From NCBI GenBank assembly GCA_964019135.1, contig OZ025249.1, positions 14,781,088 to 14,845,087 of the forward strand: DNA of 64,000 bases. Direction: 5' to 3'. Positions 61,589 through 64,000 of this stretch are shown in pieces. Under the pieces are notes generated by a model, which had not been told where the DNA came from, did no database searches, and saw only the letters and a program-made list of their open reading frames with translations. A program made the position numbers and the translations under genes. The DNA is from Arenicola marina (lineage: Eukaryota; Annelida; Polychaeta; Arenicolidae). Each line of letters begins with the position of its first letter. The stretch's first letter is position 1.

Positions 61589-64000
61589 TTATGACGAAAA
61601 TTGAAATTTTCAATTTTCGGAATATGTCAGTCGGTCGTGTTTGTTTGTATGTATGTATGTCTGTCCCACTCGAAAACGGGAAGTCTCTTTGTGGCCTAAC
61701 TGCTGCATGTATCGTTTCGTAATCTTTAACATCTTATAGCTAGCTAATAGGGCTACAGCATTCTCGTCACGCAGGTCGAAAGGTCAAAGGTCAAGGTCAC
61801 AGCGATTTTTTGAAAAAATTACTAAAAACGCTTATATCTCCGTTAATATTAAATCTAGAGATCTCGAATTAGTTTCAGAATATGCCCCTCTTTCATGTGC
61901 AGTTTTCGGGTATTGTTCACTTTTTAATGCGTAGTACTCATGTTTGAGGAAAACGAGGTCATAGGTTTTGCGGAAAACGCACTAAATGACCTCTGTCAGT
62001 TTTTTCGCTTTTTGGTACATTTGCCATCAAGCTATCGCTATGATGTTCAATTATGTCATAGAAATATGAATTGTGATGACTTGTGCTGAATCTTAGAGTT
62101 TTCTGATACGTCACGTGACGTCACGATGACGTGACTTTCGGTACTTACAAAAAATCATCAAAAATCAGAAAAAAATCACAAAAATGCGAGATTAGCATTA
62201 TATTGTAGGAAAAGTAGTTCCTCGTATAGCTACAAACTAAAAACAATACGTTCCTATCTTACTTCCGGTTCCAGGGCCGGGGGAATTTCTCTATGGGACT
62301 TCCCATGTTAAAAGGGCTGTATCTTTAGGCTGGGAAAAAATGTTTTGTCACGTATGTCGCAAGTGCCTCCAGCAAACAACACCGGGATTTTTTCGTTAGT
62401 TGAACATGTCGTGTAGTAGCCACAGTGCTTACCATATGCAATTAGAGCGAATAGTGACGTCACAGGATTTTTTTGAAATTTAGCCAATGGTGAAAGATAC
62501 GGCTTTTTGGTGTTAGCAGAGGCTCCCACGGGTGTCCTATTCAAGCCATCACTCAATGCTTGCACCTGTGGATGGATACTTCTAAGCTGAGTCATAATCT
62601 GTCAACATGGTTCCATAGCCACATTACTTTTCGGTATATAGTCGAAATCGTTTAACATGGGATCCTATGGGGAAAAATGAACTTGATCGAATATGACCTA
62701 CTTCCGCTCAAGCTATTTCAGTCTCCTTCGCCACACAGTGAGATAATATCATCTTAAAGCAAGTTATAAGAAACACACGGCGATCTCTGTATTACTTTTT
62801 GTTTCCATGGCAACGAAGCCACTGGCCTAATGATCAACATACAGATTCTTGCCATTGAAAGAAAAATCGTCAAAAATCAGATAACAATGCTAAAATTGCA
62901 TTCTTTTCGCCAACTAGTTGCCAATAAGCATCTTCAGATCACTTAGTGCTTTAACTAGGCGGATCTTGTCTAGTTATGGCGCTAGAGCGCTCCAAAGTGG
63001 GACGACACCTTTGCAAAGGCCGCCAATGATGAGTGAATGGAGATTGTGTCCATCTTGAAAAAATCGTCAAAATTCAGAAAAGCAAGCTAGAGCTGTGATG
63101 TTTGCGTCAAATGGTAGGGAACATTGATGGTCAGAAAAATAGTAAAAAGAAACAAATCAGTTGCTGTATCACTTCGCCTACAGTGTTCTTTGTTCTTGTC
63201 GTCGGTCTCCGTGTTTCCGCAATGATAAGCTAATGCATGTTTTGACCATTTCACAAAGCCATAGCTGAAGGACTATTCTTTCTATCGCCTAGCTCTTTAA
63301 TCGGATAAGTTGTGGCAGTAAACCTTGGCGTATTGCCACTTGGACCTTGTCGTGCGTCACGTCATAACGTCACTATGACGTCATGACGTTACACATCTTA
63401 CGTAAGCTATTACTCAGCTATTATAAGGTATGGCGACTTTCGGGTTGCTTGACGTTGCAGGTCGTGTTCAGGGACAGTTTGTGCCGTGTGTAACTTTTTT
63501 GGCGCAGGGGATAAGTATGCGTCAAAAATGACGTCATAGCTAACGTGCTCCTACGAAATGTTAGGTTTCCTTTATTTTCAGCCACTTTGGCAATATCTGT
63601 CATAACCCGAGTTGATAAGTAGGTACATTAAAGACATAGAAGCCATCTTGAGCATTTTCGCGAACGTCAAATGACGTCATGTCTCGTCACGATGACGCAT
63701 TATTAGATAAAAAGTACAATCGTAGCGCCATTCATAATGAGTCGAGCAATCGCTTTTGAGAACAAAATGTCATGTTCACTGAAACTCTAATATGGTAGAA
63801 TTGCTCTAGGACGCTTAGTTTGGCCGCTAGAGCGCTCGCAAGAGTTGCACCCCCCTTTGCTGAGGCTCCCATTATGAGTGAATAGCGATATCGACCGGCA
63901 CTCCTTACTCGTCGATGGCCGCCGTTCGCTTAATAGCGACGCTAGAGAGTCGGGACTGGTCGCAAAGTACACGCCCTTTGACCCAAATTCGATTTTCGTC
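61589..64000 (+). repeat. L-type unit L4, copy of L3, cut by window end
   Basis: Matches L3 at offset 15,899 bp with no visible difference. The mosaic junction is at about 63795. The window ends inside the tail inverted repeat (ATTTTCGTC), about 27 bp short of the expected unit end. Confidence 0.85.

Larger units (their letters stand above)
42303..64000 (+). repeat. Higher-order duplication, offset 15,899 bp
   Basis: 42303-48101 (S22, S23, hairpins, L3) matches 58203-64000, with one 1-bp indel in the G run before the poly-T. It continues past the window end. Confidence 0.85.

Noticed and set aside
1..64000. tRNA, 5S or other RNA polymerase III genes, rDNA, telomeric repeats
   Set aside because: I found no paired A and B boxes in proper spacing, no rRNA-like sequence and no TTAGGG-type arrays.

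Overview
The whole 64 kb window is eukaryotic non-coding repetitive DNA, a macrosatellite-like array of related head-to-tail units. I find no convincing protein-coding gene, rRNA, tRNA or CRISPR array. Open frames are short (at most 158 codons), several start at non-ATG codons, and they repeat because the DNA repeats. The organism cannot be named from the sequence. The element style (GTCT microsatellite, head and tail inverted repeats, terminal hairpin, internal AGGTCA-rich repeats) resembles non-autonomous Helentron/Helitron-like elements (HINEs) such as those described in Drosophila (DINE-1) and bivalves (pearl/CvA type). An invertebrate, perhaps a mollusc, is my low-confidence guess.

Three related unit families tile the window in one orientation. 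S units (31 copies, about 1.0-2.0 kb) have a head made of an optional 29-bp perfect hairpin (AAGACGAAAATT arms) plus a (GTCT)n tract. They end in a tail with AATTTTCGTCTT, a TCAAGC/GCTTGA hairpin and CTAG or CTCG. L units (4 copies, about 2.4-2.6 kb) have a different head palindrome with a (TATG)n tract and end in ATTTTCGTCAT, a TCAGTG/CACTGA hairpin and CTTCTTG. M units (3 copies) have an L-like tail but no head hairpin, and share body segments with both L and S.

Layout: M0 1-1085; L1 1086-3730; M1 3731-4753; S1-S20 4754-35496; an orphan S hairpin 35497-35545; L2 35546-38145; M2 38146-40547; S21-S23 40548-45591; two orphan hairpins 45592-45689; L3 45690-48128; S24-S31 48129-61490; two orphan hairpins 61491-61588; L4 61589 to the window end. 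S units differ by modules. An optional block of about 273 bp carries a CRE site and poly-T (called h2). The body is long (T1), short (T2), or T2 carrying a foreign-looking 591-bp insert (T3).

Large, nearly identical blocks recur: S14-S16 three times, S13 to most of S17 twice (25,792 bp apart), S22-S23-L3 twice (15,899 bp apart), S7 and S8 as an exact 1,878-bp tandem pair, and S1 again as S29 52 kb away. This indicates recent array expansion by unequal exchange, rolling-circle-type amplification or block duplication, although assembly duplication cannot be excluded from one sequence. The strongest biological signal is that the head and tail inverted repeats change together between families S and L, and that head and tail subtypes are never mixed in 31 S units. 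This marks the head-to-tail unit as the thing that was copied.
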